Assembly: GCF_011799805.1 (NCBI RefSeq)
Contig: NZ_WXUB01000001.1
Span: 1-64,000 of the forward strand
Source: Maribellus sediminis
GTDB lineage: Bacteria > Bacteroidota > Bacteroidia > Bacteroidales > Prolixibacteraceae
DNA length: 64,000 nucleotides
Reading direction: 5' to 3'
The translations under genes were made by a program, and so were the position numbers. The notes below the pieces were generated by a model. It had not been told where the DNA came from, ran no database searches, and saw only the letters and a list, made by a program, of their open reading frames with translations. Below, piece after piece: positions 19,101 to 27,323 of the stretch (its first letter is position 1; the number at the start of each line of letters is the position of its first letter).

Positions 19101-22100
19101 GGCAACAGAAATACCGGCTTCTAATGACAAGTTTAATCCCGGATTAATGTATAGTGAGTCTATGGAGGCATTCCCGTACATTTTCACCGTGCCGGAACCT
19201 GTCAACGATACGTAATGATAATTCTGAGATCCGGTATACAGGGTTGAGCCCGACAGCCGGATCGTTGCGGTGCTTGCATCTATGTTCAGATTGCTACTGT
19301 TGGAGAAAAGCCAGTTTTGTGCTGTGATCAGGGATGTGCCCAGGTTCAGGTTCCTGATACCGGAGCCTCCTCCGCCCATATTGCTATTCAGAGAAATCGT
19401 ATGATCATTGGTATTCAATGTTCCGGTAGTCAAATATATTGACCGTAAAGAAAGGTCACTTTGAAGATCCCATTCACCGGATCCGACAAAATAAAATAAT
19501 GCAGAAGTAATACTGTGTCCGTTCATATGGATGCTATTCCCGGCAACGTCAGAAGAGAAGTATATGCTTTTGTTTGCAATGACCGTCATGTCGGTTGCAG
19601 AGGCAAGAATCAACGAGCCGCCTATATGCAAATCGTAAGATGTAGCCTGTAAGGTAGGATTATTGGTCACTCCTGTCCAATCCATAGAATTGCAGGACGC
19701 TTCCGTATTAAACATTACAGTTTGAGAGGCAGCCGTAAAAGAATTAGCGTCAAAAAATACATTGTCACCTGAAGAAGGCGTGCAGGTACCATTCCCTGTA
19801 CCGCCGCTACTTGTTGCCCAATGATTTGGGTCATCCCAGTCTCCGGAGCCGCCTACCCAGTAATAATCTGTTGAACCAGACGGTTCATTGATGATCCAGT
19901 TGGTCACATTCCCAAGATCAACACTGTTATTGGCTGTGAATGTAGCTCCGCCTGTGATTCCGATATCTTTGATGCTCAGGTATTCGTTGATAACGGTCCC
20001 GCTTTCTTTGGAAATATAAGCCTGGCTGCCCGGGGTATCAGACTGGATGGTTACATTTTGTGCACAGCTACCATTCACCATGAGATTATTTATCTGAGTG
20101 GTGCTTCCTGCTTCAAAGGTAACGCTTGCAACATTTTCAAACGAAAGATCATGAAATACTGGGGCATTAAATATTTCATAATTGCTCAGCCCTGCCACAG
20201 ATTTAAAATGAACGTCGTAAAACTCCAAACCGATGGCATTAAACGTGTCATCTGTTATGTTAAAGGTTGATGTCCCTGCATCAAGATGAATCATATTCGA
20301 GAAGAAAAATCGTATATCATCGACATTGATGATGGAAGAACCAAGGTTCAGATAGACGACATCGGTAAAAGGAAAAACGGCCAGGGCATTAGTGTTAATA
20401 TCATAATTGTTGGTATTTAGTGTACCATATCCAATTGAAATACCATTTTCTCCGGAAATATTCAGATCCGATTCCAACGTATAATCGCCATATCCATAGA
20501 AGTCAATAATACTGGCATTGAGGTTAATTCCCGCAAAATCAAGGGTATTACCTGCAACATCCGATATTAATTCAAGATTTCCTGTGAAGCTGGCAGTCAT
20601 TCCGGGAATCAGCTTTATTGAACCATACACCCATAAATCGCTCGAGCCTGCCAGATCAGGTGCATTTGTCGTTCCTGTCCAGTCCAAATTTTTACATTCA
20701 GCTTCAGCATCAATGGTTACTATTTGGCCTGCAAGTGAAAATGAGTTCGCATCAAAAAACACGTCATCATCCTGAGTAGGAGGTGTGCTGTGGAAGGTTG
20801 ATCCACCTGAGGTGGTTGCCCAATGCGAAACATCTGACCAGTTTCCGCCATTGCCTACCCAATAATGACCCGGAACAGGTTCAGATAAAGAAAATACCCT
20901 TGCTGCGCCTCCAGAACTATAAAAGACTGTGTTTTCGGGGCAGCCGACAACCAGGTTGCTTCCATCGGCGGTTAACGAAACATAACTACCAAAAATATAT
21001 TTCGTCGATCCACCCCAAATGGTATCACCTACAATGTTCCAATTGGAGCCATCCCAGTCCAAAACCTGAACACAACCCTCTCCACTTATTGTTTCAGGAT
21101 CAGCATGGTTCACATTGTATTCGTCTCCGATTGCAATTCTGTTACCATTTTCCGAAATATCTAAACCACTCCCAAAATGAGTACCACCTTTAGTACCATA
21201 AAGCGGGCCTCCTTTCAAATTCCAGTTCGTTCCATCATATTCATATATCCATACCGTATCGTCCCACTGGCTTGAATACGCCATGGTTCTGCCATCATCT
21301 GATAACCTGACAATATCACCGGCAGCTGCGTTTTTGGATGCATCAGTAAAGGTTGTTCCCAGAACAGACCAATTGCTGCCATCCCAGGTATAAACCGTTG
21401 CACTCCCTGCATTTTCGTATACCGCATCATCGGCCGAAGCGCCAATTACTATTGTATGTCCCAAATAATCGAAGTCGATGGACCGGCCAAAATTGGCCGC
21501 CGGACCCCATGATTCTATGTCGTTTCCCATCTGGTTCCAGGTTGAACCATCCCATTGATAAATTCGAACAACACCTTTGTTTCCTGAACCCAAAACTTCA
21601 TCTTGATAACTTATTGCCAAAACATCACCCGACGCAGACATTGCCACATCCTGCCCACATTTGTCACCGGTATTGGCTCCAACAAAAGTGTTTCCTTTTT
21701 GTACCCATGATGCTCCGTCCCAACTCCAAACTTTAACAATCCCGGAGCCAGTAAGGTCAATTCCTCCACCGGCAATGGTCGTTCCGTCAGCACTCATCGA
21801 AATACTAAAACCAAATAACTCCTTACTTGCTCCTGCACCGGTTAAATCAGATCCCATTTGGTTCCAGACTGAGCCATCCCATGAAAAAACACGAACTGCA
21901 CCTGCAAGATATGCGACCGAGCTTTCGCCCAGTATTCCAAAGGCCATAATCGAGCCATCGTCGCTTATCTCCACCTGGTATCCAAGACCTTGATTAGCTG
22001 CATCTCCAAAGAAATCATCACCTACCTGGTTCCAATCCTGGCCGTGTGATATCATTGTTATTAATGCTAATTGAAGAACGAGCAATGTCCTCTTCAAAAT

Positions 22101-22106
22101 TCGCAT
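16122..22106 (-). CDS. Large mosaic T9SS-secreted adhesin-like protein (~1994 residues)
   Basis: The frame opens at 22268, but MRILKRTLLVLQLALITMISHGQ at 22106 is the signal peptide and a TATCTTTG box at 22208-22215 rules out the upstream ATG. Residues ~22-410 hold propeller-like repeats (DG..WNQ.G...G / S.DG..MA.G). Three ~330-residue modules follow, each opening YYWVG..G.W.D..HWA.SSGG and then VFFD.NSF (near 20.88, 19.87 and 18.88 kb). Ten ~50-residue repeats CESYTWIDGITYTESNN..GCDS.VTLNLTI cover 16.4-17.9 kb, each with a conserved pair of cysteines. The C-terminus (DIRVYPNP...SGTYILRI) is a type A T9SS sorting domain. It is most likely a cell-surface or secreted adhesin, carried as cargo of the mobile element and divergent from a sensor-kinase operon. 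Confidence 0.88.
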   Translation of the reverse strand: MRILKRTLLVLQLALITMISHGQDWNQVGDDFFGDAANQGLGYQVEISDDGSIMAFGILGESSVAYLAGAVRVFSWDGSVWNQMGSDLTGAGASKELFGFSISMSADGTTIAGGGIDLTGSGIVKVWSWDGASWVQKGNTFVGANTGDKCGQDVAMSASGDVLAISYQDEVLGSGNKGVVRIYQWDGSTWNQMGNDIESWGPAANFGRSIDFDYLGHTIVIGASADDAVYENAGSATVYTWDGSNWSVLGTTFTDASKNAAAGDIVRLSDDGRTMAYSSQWDDTVWIYEYDGTNWNLKGGPLYGTKGGTHFGSGLDISENGNRIAIGDEYNVNHADPETISGEGCVQVLDWDGSNWNIVGDTIWGGSTKYIFGSYVSLTADGSNLVVGCPENTVFYSSGGAARVFSLSEPVPGHYWVGNGGNWSDVSHWATTSGGSTFHSTPPTQDDDVFFDANSFSLAGQIVTIDAEAECKNLDWTGTTNAPDLAGSSDLWVYGSIKLIPGMTASFTGNLELISDVAGNTLDFAGINLNASIIDFYGYGDYTLESDLNISGENGISIGYGTLNTNNYDINTNALAVFPFTDVVYLNLGSSIINVDDIRFFFSNMIHLDAGTSTFNITDDTFNAIGLEFYDVHFKSVAGLSNYEIFNAPVFHDLSFENVASVTFEAGSTTQINNLMVNGSCAQNVTIQSDTPGSQAYISKESGTVINEYLSIKDIGITGGATFTANNSVDLGNVTNWIINEPSGSTDYYWVGGSGDWDDPNHWATSSGGTGNGTCTPSSGDNVFFDANSFTAASQTVMFNTEASCNSMDWTGVTNNPTLQATSYDLHIGGSLILASATDMTVIANKSIYFSSDVAGNSIHMNGHSITSALFYFVGSGEWDLQSDLSLRSIYLTTGTLNTNDHTISLNSNMGGGGSGIRNLNLGTSLITAQNWLFSNSSNLNIDASTATIRLSGSTLYTGSQNYHYVSLTGSGTVKMYGNASIDSLYINPGLNLSLEAGISVAIDKISATGSCSNLTVIQSQTPGSEATITKASGTLSVDYVQLQDIHTSGGAVFIDNNGVDGGNNDGWIFNALSSTTYYWVGHHGNWSDPDHWALSSGGSGNGGCIPNFYDDVVFDEHSFDNINGTVTIDEDASCRNFDFSGTGGWGRIEGTSDLNVYGSFDISGIYTYHSFNGNLYFKSDETGNVINTRGNLLNQNVYFDGSGEWNLASEFKMSSINKDLHFVKGTLNTNDYDMEFFSLNSDQPNNRVWNMGSSTINCAGFWFIEDATNMTINPGTSEVICGQSQCIPGGLNYYKLTGISSSSFSLYGSNTFVILSVPNASTIQLPGGLTQTIDTLELADGTSCNDLVTIESNTSDPAYIHSESGSAKGNYWHINNVVVTGGASFIANNSDDSGNTSGWTFITPTSFDYQTACNEYTWIDGITYTESNNTATYTLVNAEGCDSLVTLNLTILEPSYGEDVISACESYTWIDGVTYTESNNTETYTLTNSEGCDSIVTLNLTILETLTGTDVISTCESYTWIDGITYTESNNTATYTLTSAQGCDSVVTLDLTIGESDNVTIDKEACESYTFNGNILTTSGQYQATFTNQNGCDSVVTLNLTILENLTATDVISACESYTWIDGITYTESNNTATYTLTSAQGCDSVVTLDFTIGESDNVTIDKEACESYVFDGNVLTSSGQYQATFTNQSGCDSVVTLNLTILKPSMGTDVISVCESYTWIDGITYTESNNTATYTLTSSAGCDSVVTLNLTITKPDSVTMNTSSCGSYVFDGNVLTTSGQYQTVYTNQNGCDSVVTLNLTILEPTTGTDVATECESYTWIDGVTYTESNNTATYTLTNSVGCDSVVILNLNILEPSYSHDTVAVCNNYEWNGNTYTASGDYQSIFTNIAGCDSIAMLNLTIADTCTTTSVVELSEKDIRVYPNPVHDHLVVELPSEDYSKIEILDMTGNIVLTKNIDGDELVIKNLNFVSGTYILRIFGRDQSMSTYLLIKY
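16385..17890 (-). repeat. Ten ~50-residue Cys repeats (CESYTWIDG...GCDS)
   Basis: Two subtypes partly alternate along the array: a W type (ESYTWIDGITYTESNN) and an F type (ESYVFDGNVLTTSGQY), both closing with GCDSVVTLNLTI. Several copies are near-identical at the DNA level (compare 17150-17290 with 17450-17590), so the array can expand or contract by recombination. Each repeat has two cysteines that could form a disulfide. Confidence 0.8.
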
Positions 22107-22207
22107 ATTTCTGATATTCTCAGTAGTTAATAATAGAGAATTCGCATGGTCTGATATTCGGTTCTTTTTCATGATGGTTTTACTCGGGTTTGTAATTGTC
22201 CATGTTA

Positions 22208-22215
22208 CAAAGATA
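22208..22215 (-). promoter_or_regulatory. Bacteroidota -7 box (TATCTTTG) for the adhesin gene
   Basis: An exact TAnnTTTG match on the minus strand. Transcription would start near 22201, leaving a leader of about 95 nt to the ATG at 22106 (or 30 nt to an in-frame ATG at 22172). No good -33 box is seen. Confidence 0.4.
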
Positions 22216-22306
22216 TTTATGCTCCGGCGTTTGGAAAAAGTATTCAACGAACACCGTAATTCCATCACTGTACCTTACCGTTTAATCACTTTTGTCGTTT
22301 TTGATA

Positions 22307-22314
22307 TATATTTG
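22307..22314 (+). promoter_or_regulatory. Bacteroidota -7 box (TATATTTG) for the TPR sensor kinase operon
   Basis: An exact TAnnTTTG match. Transcription would start near 22321, giving a 30-nt leader to the ATG at 22351. TTTA at 22281-22284 is a possible weak -33 element. Confidence 0.45.
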
Positions 22315-22350
22315 GGATGGGAGAATTTTATTTCACTTGCTTAATGACCT

Positions 22351-24645
22351 ATGATTAGATTCATCATTTACCTGATATTGATTTTTTGTTGTCTATTGTG
22401 TAATAACCTACAGGCTCAAAATACTGCCATTGATAGCCTTGAAAACCTGCTGCAAAAAGCAGAACATGACACAATAAAAATTGAATTATTGCAAAAGTTA
22501 GGGAAGGAATACAATATTGTTTTTAATCACCAAAAAGCACTGGAATTATTCTATGAGCAGTTAGACCTAACGAAAAATTACAGCAATATAGAAGGTGAAA
22601 TGAAAGCGTATTCAAATTTAGGATATACTTTCAGAATGCTATCTGACTTTAAACTTGCCTTAGCTTATTGTGATTCATCTTTGGAGATCTCATATAACCT
22701 GAACGATGATCCTTGGATAGCCTATTTGTTGAACATGAAAGGGGCAGTCTATAATAATTTAGGAGATTGGTCAAAAGCAATTGAAAATTTTCAAAAATCA
22801 CTTGAAAAAGAAGAAGAGCTAGAACCAAGAAATTTACAGCGAATTGCATATAAATATAGCAACATAGGAAGCATTTACACAAAAGCTGGTAACTATACTG
22901 AAAGTCTTAGGTATTTCCAAAAAGCTTTGAAATTACAGGAAAATGATAAAAATGAATTATTCAAAGCCCGAACCTTAAATAATATGTCAAGGCTTTATTA
23001 TTATTTAGGGAACTATTCATTAGCTCTTGAAGGTTACCAGAAAGCATTACAGATAAAGCAAAAACTCAATCAAAAGCATGAAGTGTTATCAACAATAGGA
23101 AGTATTGCAAATGTCTATAAATCGCAAGGTAATTATGATAAGGCTTTACAATACCTTAGGCAGGCTATTAAATTAAGTGAAGAATATGGGTACAAAAATG
23201 CGATTCTTTCTTCTCAAAGAGGTATAGGAGAAGTATATCTTTCGCAAAATATTTATGATTCGGCCTATTACTATTTTAATAAAACTTTATCAAACAGCAT
23301 TGAAATTGGTGCTAAAACTGAAATTGCCCAAGCATACAGATCCTTTGGTGATTATTATGCTAAATTAAATGACAATCCGAAAGCATTGGAAAATTACAAA
23401 GAATCCCTTGCCGTGCTTGAGGAAATTAATCATCAAAGTCGAATTGCAATGACATTGGTTGATATTGGTGAGATATATTACAATATGGGCCTTATTGACG
23501 ATGCCATTAAGAATTGTGAAAAAAGTTTGGAAATTGCAACGCAGAAAAAGCAGAAATTACAAATTCGAAAAGCGAGCAATATTCTAGCAAAGTGCTATGC
23601 AGCAAAAGATGATTACAAAAGCGCCTATAATTACCATATACTGTTTAAACAAACCCACGACAGTATTTTTACAGAAGAAAATGTAAAAAAAGTCGCTGGT
23701 GTTGAAGCTGGATATGAACTTGAGCGAAAGGAAAACGAAATCGAATTACAGAAATCCGCCATCGAGAAACAAGATATTATTATCAAACAACAGCAGACCC
23801 GTCAGAAAGCACTTTGGGGTGGATTGTTTGCAGTATTTGTTATTGTTGTTATTGCAGGTATGGCTTATTTCCGAATTCGAAGTGCCAACCAACAAATCAT
23901 AATTCAAAAAGCTGAAATTGAGACCCAAAACAAAGAACTGGAAAAACTGAATAAACTAAAGGACAAAATGTTCTCCATAATTGGTCACGATTTGCGGGCT
24001 CCGCTTGCCAATTTAAGTACATCGTTAGGAATAATGACCAGCGGGCAGTTTGACCAGTCTCCAGAAAAAGAGGAAAAACTGTTTCAACTACTTTCAGCAG
24101 GGACACAATCGGCATTGGGTTTATTGGAGAACCTTTTAACCTGGTCGCGAAGCCAGCAAAATACCATGGCCTTTTCACCCGAAACAATTCATTTATCAGA
24201 AGTTGTTGATGAAACCTTCAGCCTTTTGCTTACAAGTGCGGTCAACAAACAAATTGAACTAAAATCGGAAGTTCCTGAAGACCTTTCAGTATATGCTGAT
24301 AAAAATATGATCAAAACAGTTATCAGGAACCTGGTAAGCAATGCTATTAAATTCTGCAATGAAAATGGTAAGATTGAGGTGTTCTCAAAAACCTATACCG
24401 ATAAAATTGAAATAGGAGTAAAGGACAACGGAATTGGCATTTCAGAAGAAAATTTATCCAAAGTGCTAAATCCAAACGAGCATATAACAACACATGGTAC
24501 TAAAAAGGAGAAAGGAGCTGGTTTGGGATTAATTATCTGCAAAGAATTTATTGAAAAAAACAACGGAACTATAAGAGTTGAAAGCAAACCAGGTGAAGGA
24601 AGTACTTTTTTTATTACTTTGCCAATAAGTAACGATAGTGACTAA
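22351..24645 (+). CDS. TPR-sensor histidine kinase
   Basis: The 764-residue protein has a signal peptide (MIRFIIYLILIFCCLLCNNLQAQN). About ten tetratricopeptide repeats follow (residues ~30-440; e.g. NLGDWSKAIENFQKSLE, AGNYTESLRYFQKALK), then a coiled coil and one membrane helix (~487-507, WGGLFAVFVIVVIAGMAYF). The cytoplasmic part is a HisKA domain with the phospho-accepting His near residue 546 (SIIGHDLRAPLA) and a HATPase_c domain (NLVSNAIKF, DNGIGIS, KGAGLGL). The TPR part should be periplasmic and act as sensor. It sits 11 bp upstream of a LytTR response regulator, its likely partner, and diverges from the large secreted protein. Both genes are mobile-element cargo. Confidence 0.92.
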   Translation: MIRFIIYLILIFCCLLCNNLQAQNTAIDSLENLLQKAEHDTIKIELLQKLGKEYNIVFNHQKALELFYEQLDLTKNYSNIEGEMKAYSNLGYTFRMLSDFKLALAYCDSSLEISYNLNDDPWIAYLLNMKGAVYNNLGDWSKAIENFQKSLEKEEELEPRNLQRIAYKYSNIGSIYTKAGNYTESLRYFQKALKLQENDKNELFKARTLNNMSRLYYYLGNYSLALEGYQKALQIKQKLNQKHEVLSTIGSIANVYKSQGNYDKALQYLRQAIKLSEEYGYKNAILSSQRGIGEVYLSQNIYDSAYYYFNKTLSNSIEIGAKTEIAQAYRSFGDYYAKLNDNPKALENYKESLAVLEEINHQSRIAMTLVDIGEIYYNMGLIDDAIKNCEKSLEIATQKKQKLQIRKASNILAKCYAAKDDYKSAYNYHILFKQTHDSIFTEENVKKVAGVEAGYELERKENEIELQKSAIEKQDIIIKQQQTRQKALWGGLFAVFVIVVIAGMAYFRIRSANQQIIIQKAEIETQNKELEKLNKLKDKMFSIIGHDLRAPLANLSTSLGIMTSGQFDQSPEKEEKLFQLLSAGTQSALGLLENLLTWSRSQQNTMAFSPETIHLSEVVDETFSLLLTSAVNKQIELKSEVPEDLSVYADKNMIKTVIRNLVSNAIKFCNENGKIEVFSKTYTDKIEIGVKDNGIGISEENLSKVLNPNEHITTHGTKKEKGAGLGLIICKEFIEKNNGTIRVESKPGEGSTFFITLPISNDSD

Positions 24646-24656
24646 TTTAATAATTA

Positions 24657-25376
24657 ATGCAAATTAATTGTATTTCCATAGATGATGACCCGGTAGCCCT
24701 AATGAATATTGAACAGTTTATTACTGTTACTCCTTTCTTGAACCTTATAGCAACCTGCGAAAGTGCTTTTGCTGCAATGGAGGTTTTAGATAGAGATAAA
24801 GTCGATTTGATTTTCACAGATATTGACATGCCGGAACTTAACGGGATGGAATTTGTAAAATCGTTACTGAACATGCCAAAGGTAGTTTTTACTACATCAC
24901 ACAAAGAATTTGCTGTTGAAGGATTTAGGGTTGATGCGATCGACTATTTAGTGAAACCATTTGATTATAGCCGATTCTTAAACGCAGCAAACAAAGCAAA
25001 GAAAATCATCGGTTCAATTGGCCTGGAAAACAAAGTACAATCTGAAAACAATGACCATATTTTTGTTAAATCAGATTATATGATTCTTAAAGCTAAATTT
25101 GACGATATCAAATATATCCAAGGAATGCATGAGTATGTTCAAATTCACTTTTTGACCCAAAAACCGATAATGACCCTAATTAGCTTAAAAAAACTTGGTG
25201 AGCAATTACCTGGAAATAAGTTTATGCGTGTTCACAAATCATACATTGTAAATCTTAACCACATCACCACTATTGAACGCAATAAAATAGTCTACCAAGA
25301 TAATGTGAGGATTCCTGTGGGTGAGAGTTTTAAAAAGAAATTTCAGGAATTTATTGATAAAAAATTACTTGGTTAA
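24657..25376 (+). CDS. LytTR-family response regulator
   Basis: The 239-residue protein begins MQINCISIDDDPVAL. It has a receiver domain with the phospho-acceptor Asp55 (LIFTDIDMPELNG), the switch Thr (VVFTTSHKEF) and the conserved Lys (YLVKPFDYSRF). A LytTR DNA-binding domain fills the C-terminal half (~135-239: IFVKSDYMILKAKFDDIKYIQGMHEYV..., FMRVHKSYIVNL). The LytTR family binds direct repeats in promoter regions and often controls surface proteins. It is co-transcribed with the TPR kinase. The divergent adhesin gene is the obvious candidate target, but I did not find a clear LytTR site in 22107-22350. Confidence 0.93.
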   Translation: MQINCISIDDDPVALMNIEQFITVTPFLNLIATCESAFAAMEVLDRDKVDLIFTDIDMPELNGMEFVKSLLNMPKVVFTTSHKEFAVEGFRVDAIDYLVKPFDYSRFLNAANKAKKIIGSIGLENKVQSENNDHIFVKSDYMILKAKFDDIKYIQGMHEYVQIHFLTQKPIMTLISLKKLGEQLPGNKFMRVHKSYIVNLNHITTIERNKIVYQDNVRIPVGESFKKKFQEFIDKKLLG

Positions 25377-25698
25377 ATTTGTTCCGCCAGTTTTTATTGA
25401 TTATACTCCATTTTTGTATATATCGGGAAGGTGAGTGTTTTCCACTCAATCCGGTATTGCCAGGATAAGATTATTGAATTATGAATTTGAATAAAAACAG
25501 AGGTATGAAGACAAATTGACCAAGTTATCCCGACGGAACTTGAACCAGCGTCGCAATCGTACCAATATGGAAAATCATTAATCTACAACTAAATACCACA
25601 AATAATATAAAAATTGACTTTTGTATAGCTTCTTGAATATAAATTTTTGATTGCACTTTAAGTATCTCGCAATAAAACAAAACTGATAAATTACATTT
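25377..25698. other. Gap between cargo and integrase
   Basis: No gene is visible. It contains the right copy of the 18-bp repeat (25508-25525). Next to it, 25526-25560 reads on the minus strand like a decayed tRNA T-arm (GCTGGTTCAAGTTCCG), but there is no tRNA body. Confidence 0.45.
25508..25525 (+). repeat. 18-bp direct repeat, right copy (flanks cargo)
   Basis: Exact copy of 15958-15975. See the finding on the nested cargo. Confidence 0.7.
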
Positions 25699-26898
25699 TT
25701 AAATCAAACCTCTTATTTTCTTAATATCCTCCGAAATTTTCGTATCGAGAATACGGGCATAAATTTGTGTAGTCTTTAGTGAACTATGTCCTAAAATCTT
25801 GGAAACGGTTTCAATAGGTACCCCATTGGTTAATGTTATTGTTGTTGCAAATGTATGCCTGGCTACATGCATTGATAGATTTTTTTTAATTCCGCATATA
25901 TCAGCAATTTCTTTTAAATATGCATTCATTTTTTGGTTTGAATTCACTGGCAGCAATAGCCCTTTTGAAACATTTATTGGATAGTTTTTATAGCGCTTCA
26001 GAATGCTTTTTGCAGCAGGCAATAATGGAACTCTGCATCTTGATCCATTTTTTGTTCGGTCTATAATAATCCATTTATTACCATCGTTTCCGGTTCTTAT
26101 ATGTTGTTTTGCCAACTTTGAAATATCAGCATAAGACAGTCCTGTATAACAGGCAAATAGAAAAATGTCTCTAACAATAGCAAGCCGTTCAATCTCAATC
26201 TTTTTTTTCCTTATTTTCTTTAATTCCTTTTGAGTTAAAAATTCACGTTTCGGTTGTTCTGTTTTTACCTGAAACTTTAGATACGGATTCGTTGAAAGAT
26301 AATCCATGGCAACTGCAATATTCAATACTTTCTTCATGTGTTTATGATAACACCAGGCAGTATTTACACTGTTGTTGTATTTGGTTTTTAGGTATACATC
26401 AAAATCATTAATAAACTTATAACCTATGTAGCTAAGGTTCCACTCCTTCTTCCCATAGACGTCAGATAAAAAGTTTAAAAGCCGGTTTTTTGAGGTTTTA
26501 TAATGTTTGAGCGTTGTAGCTGAAAATCCTTTGCCAATATTTGATTCAATCGTGTTCATATAAACACCAAACATTTCAACTATTCCATGCTCTTCTTCTA
26601 TGCCGCAAAGTTTGTTTTTAATATCAACTACATCAAACTTTTTGTTCCCGGCTTCAAACTGATTATAAATATCAAGAATATTAGAAGCTACTTTATCAAG
26701 ACGATTATTAGTTGTCTTCGCTAAACTTGATGAGCCAGTCATTCTTTCTTTTGATATATCCCAGGAATTCTGATCAACAAATATCTTTGTCGATAATTCA
26801 GCACGTTTTCCATTGAGCGTAAACCTGACATAAACGGGGTAAGTTCTGTCTTCCCGCTTCTTTGATTTTTTAAGTAAAAATGCAATTGTAATCCTCAT
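25699..26898 (-). CDS. Tyrosine recombinase (integrase) of the mobile element, IntDOT-like
   Basis: The 399-residue protein has the Bacteroidota arm-binding N-terminus (MRITIAFLLKKSKKREDR..YPVYVRFTLNGKRAELST), a SAM-like core-binding domain (~110-200) and a catalytic domain. Visible active-site residues are the beta-hairpin Lys (DRTKNGSRCRVPL), HVARH, LGHSS and the nucleophile Tyr380 (TTQIYARI). The first catalytic Arg is replaced by Ser255 (CYTGLSYADI), as I recall for IntDOT of CTnDOT. It reads away from the adjacent tRNA-Leu, the usual layout for an element that integrates in a tRNA 3' end. AGGTCTCG repeats in its promoter region and at the far element end may be its arm-type sites. Confidence 0.93.
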   Translation of the reverse strand: MRITIAFLLKKSKKREDRTYPVYVRFTLNGKRAELSTKIFVDQNSWDISKERMTGSSSLAKTTNNRLDKVASNILDIYNQFEAGNKKFDVVDIKNKLCGIEEEHGIVEMFGVYMNTIESNIGKGFSATTLKHYKTSKNRLLNFLSDVYGKKEWNLSYIGYKFINDFDVYLKTKYNNSVNTAWCYHKHMKKVLNIAVAMDYLSTNPYLKFQVKTEQPKREFLTQKELKKIRKKKIEIERLAIVRDIFLFACYTGLSYADISKLAKQHIRTGNDGNKWIIIDRTKNGSRCRVPLLPAAKSILKRYKNYPINVSKGLLLPVNSNQKMNAYLKEIADICGIKKNLSMHVARHTFATTITLTNGVPIETVSKILGHSSLKTTQIYARILDTKISEDIKKIRGLI

Positions 26899-26920
26899 AA
26901 TCCATAAATTTTAACAATTT

Positions 26921-27065
26921 AGGTCTCGCTCACTGTCTAAAAATACATTATAAATGCCACTTTTGAAACAGTAAAACGAACCAAATTAAACCAATTAAAA
27001 TGAAATGAATCAGCGAGTTACAGTGTTTAGCGAGACCTATCGAGTCTATTTAACCATAGGTCTCG
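26921..27065. repeat. Cluster of AGGTCTCG motifs at the right element end
   Basis: aggtctcg occurs at 26921-26928 and 27058-27065 and, inverted, at 27031-27038. A perfect 10-bp inverted repeat (aggtctcgct / agcgagacct) links 26921-26930 and 27029-27038, and cactg/cagtg halves lie nearby. A fourth copy lies at the left end (12160-12167). These are candidate integrase arm or excisionase sites and may also control the integrase gene, since they lie just upstream of its ATG. Confidence 0.55.
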
Positions 27066-27123
27066 ATTTTGTCGCATTTTAGATGCTTTTAAAGCACTTT
27101 TATTGATATTTATGCTAAATAAA

Positions 27124-27155
27124 AAAGCGCTTAAATCATTGATTTTAAGCGCTTT
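27124..27155 (-). terminator. Hairpin terminator downstream of tRNA-Leu
   Basis: Arms aaagcgcttaaa (27124-27135) and tttaagcgcttt (27144-27155) pair perfectly. On the minus strand they are followed by TTTATTTAG. It ends tRNA-Leu transcription just inside the element, so the element brings its own terminator while the original one lies at 12053-12082. Confidence 0.7.
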
Positions 27156-27179
27156 TAATGTTTTTTGGTATTTCACCAA

Positions 27180-27202
27180 GTACCCGGGGCGGGAATCGAA
27201 CC
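27180..27202 (-). repeat. Right attachment site within tRNA-Leu
   Basis: The 23 bp at the 3' end of the tRNA are identical to 12088-12110. Sequences diverge immediately on both sides, which fixes the crossover segment to this interval. Confidence 0.85.
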
Positions 27203-27264
27203 CGCACTCCGTTGCCAGAACTGGATTTTGAATCCAGCGCGTCTACCAATTCCGCCACCCGGGC
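27181..27264 (-). tRNA. tRNA-Leu (anticodon CAA)
   Basis: This is an 84-nt class II tRNA. The acceptor stem pairs GCCCGGG (27264-27258) with CCCGGGT. The anticodon stem is ctgga/tccag with loop TTCAAAA, anticodon CAA at 27230-27228. There is a long variable arm, and the T-arm reads GCGGG-TTCGATT-CCCGC. CCA is not encoded. Its 3' end (27180-27202) is the integration site of the mobile element and is duplicated at 12088-12110. Confidence 0.95.
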
Positions 27265-27323
27265 TTTTCCTTTGTGGAAAATTGGTGTGCAAAACTAATT
27301 ATTTCACCCGAATCAGCAAAATA

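Noticed and set aside
20783-21193. 136-codon plus-strand frame inside the adhesin gene
   Set aside because: Antisense shadow of repeated propeller-like sequence.
25526-25560. tRNA gene right of the cargo repeat
   Set aside because: A T-arm-like stretch is visible on the minus strand but the stem does not pair and no other tRNA parts are present.
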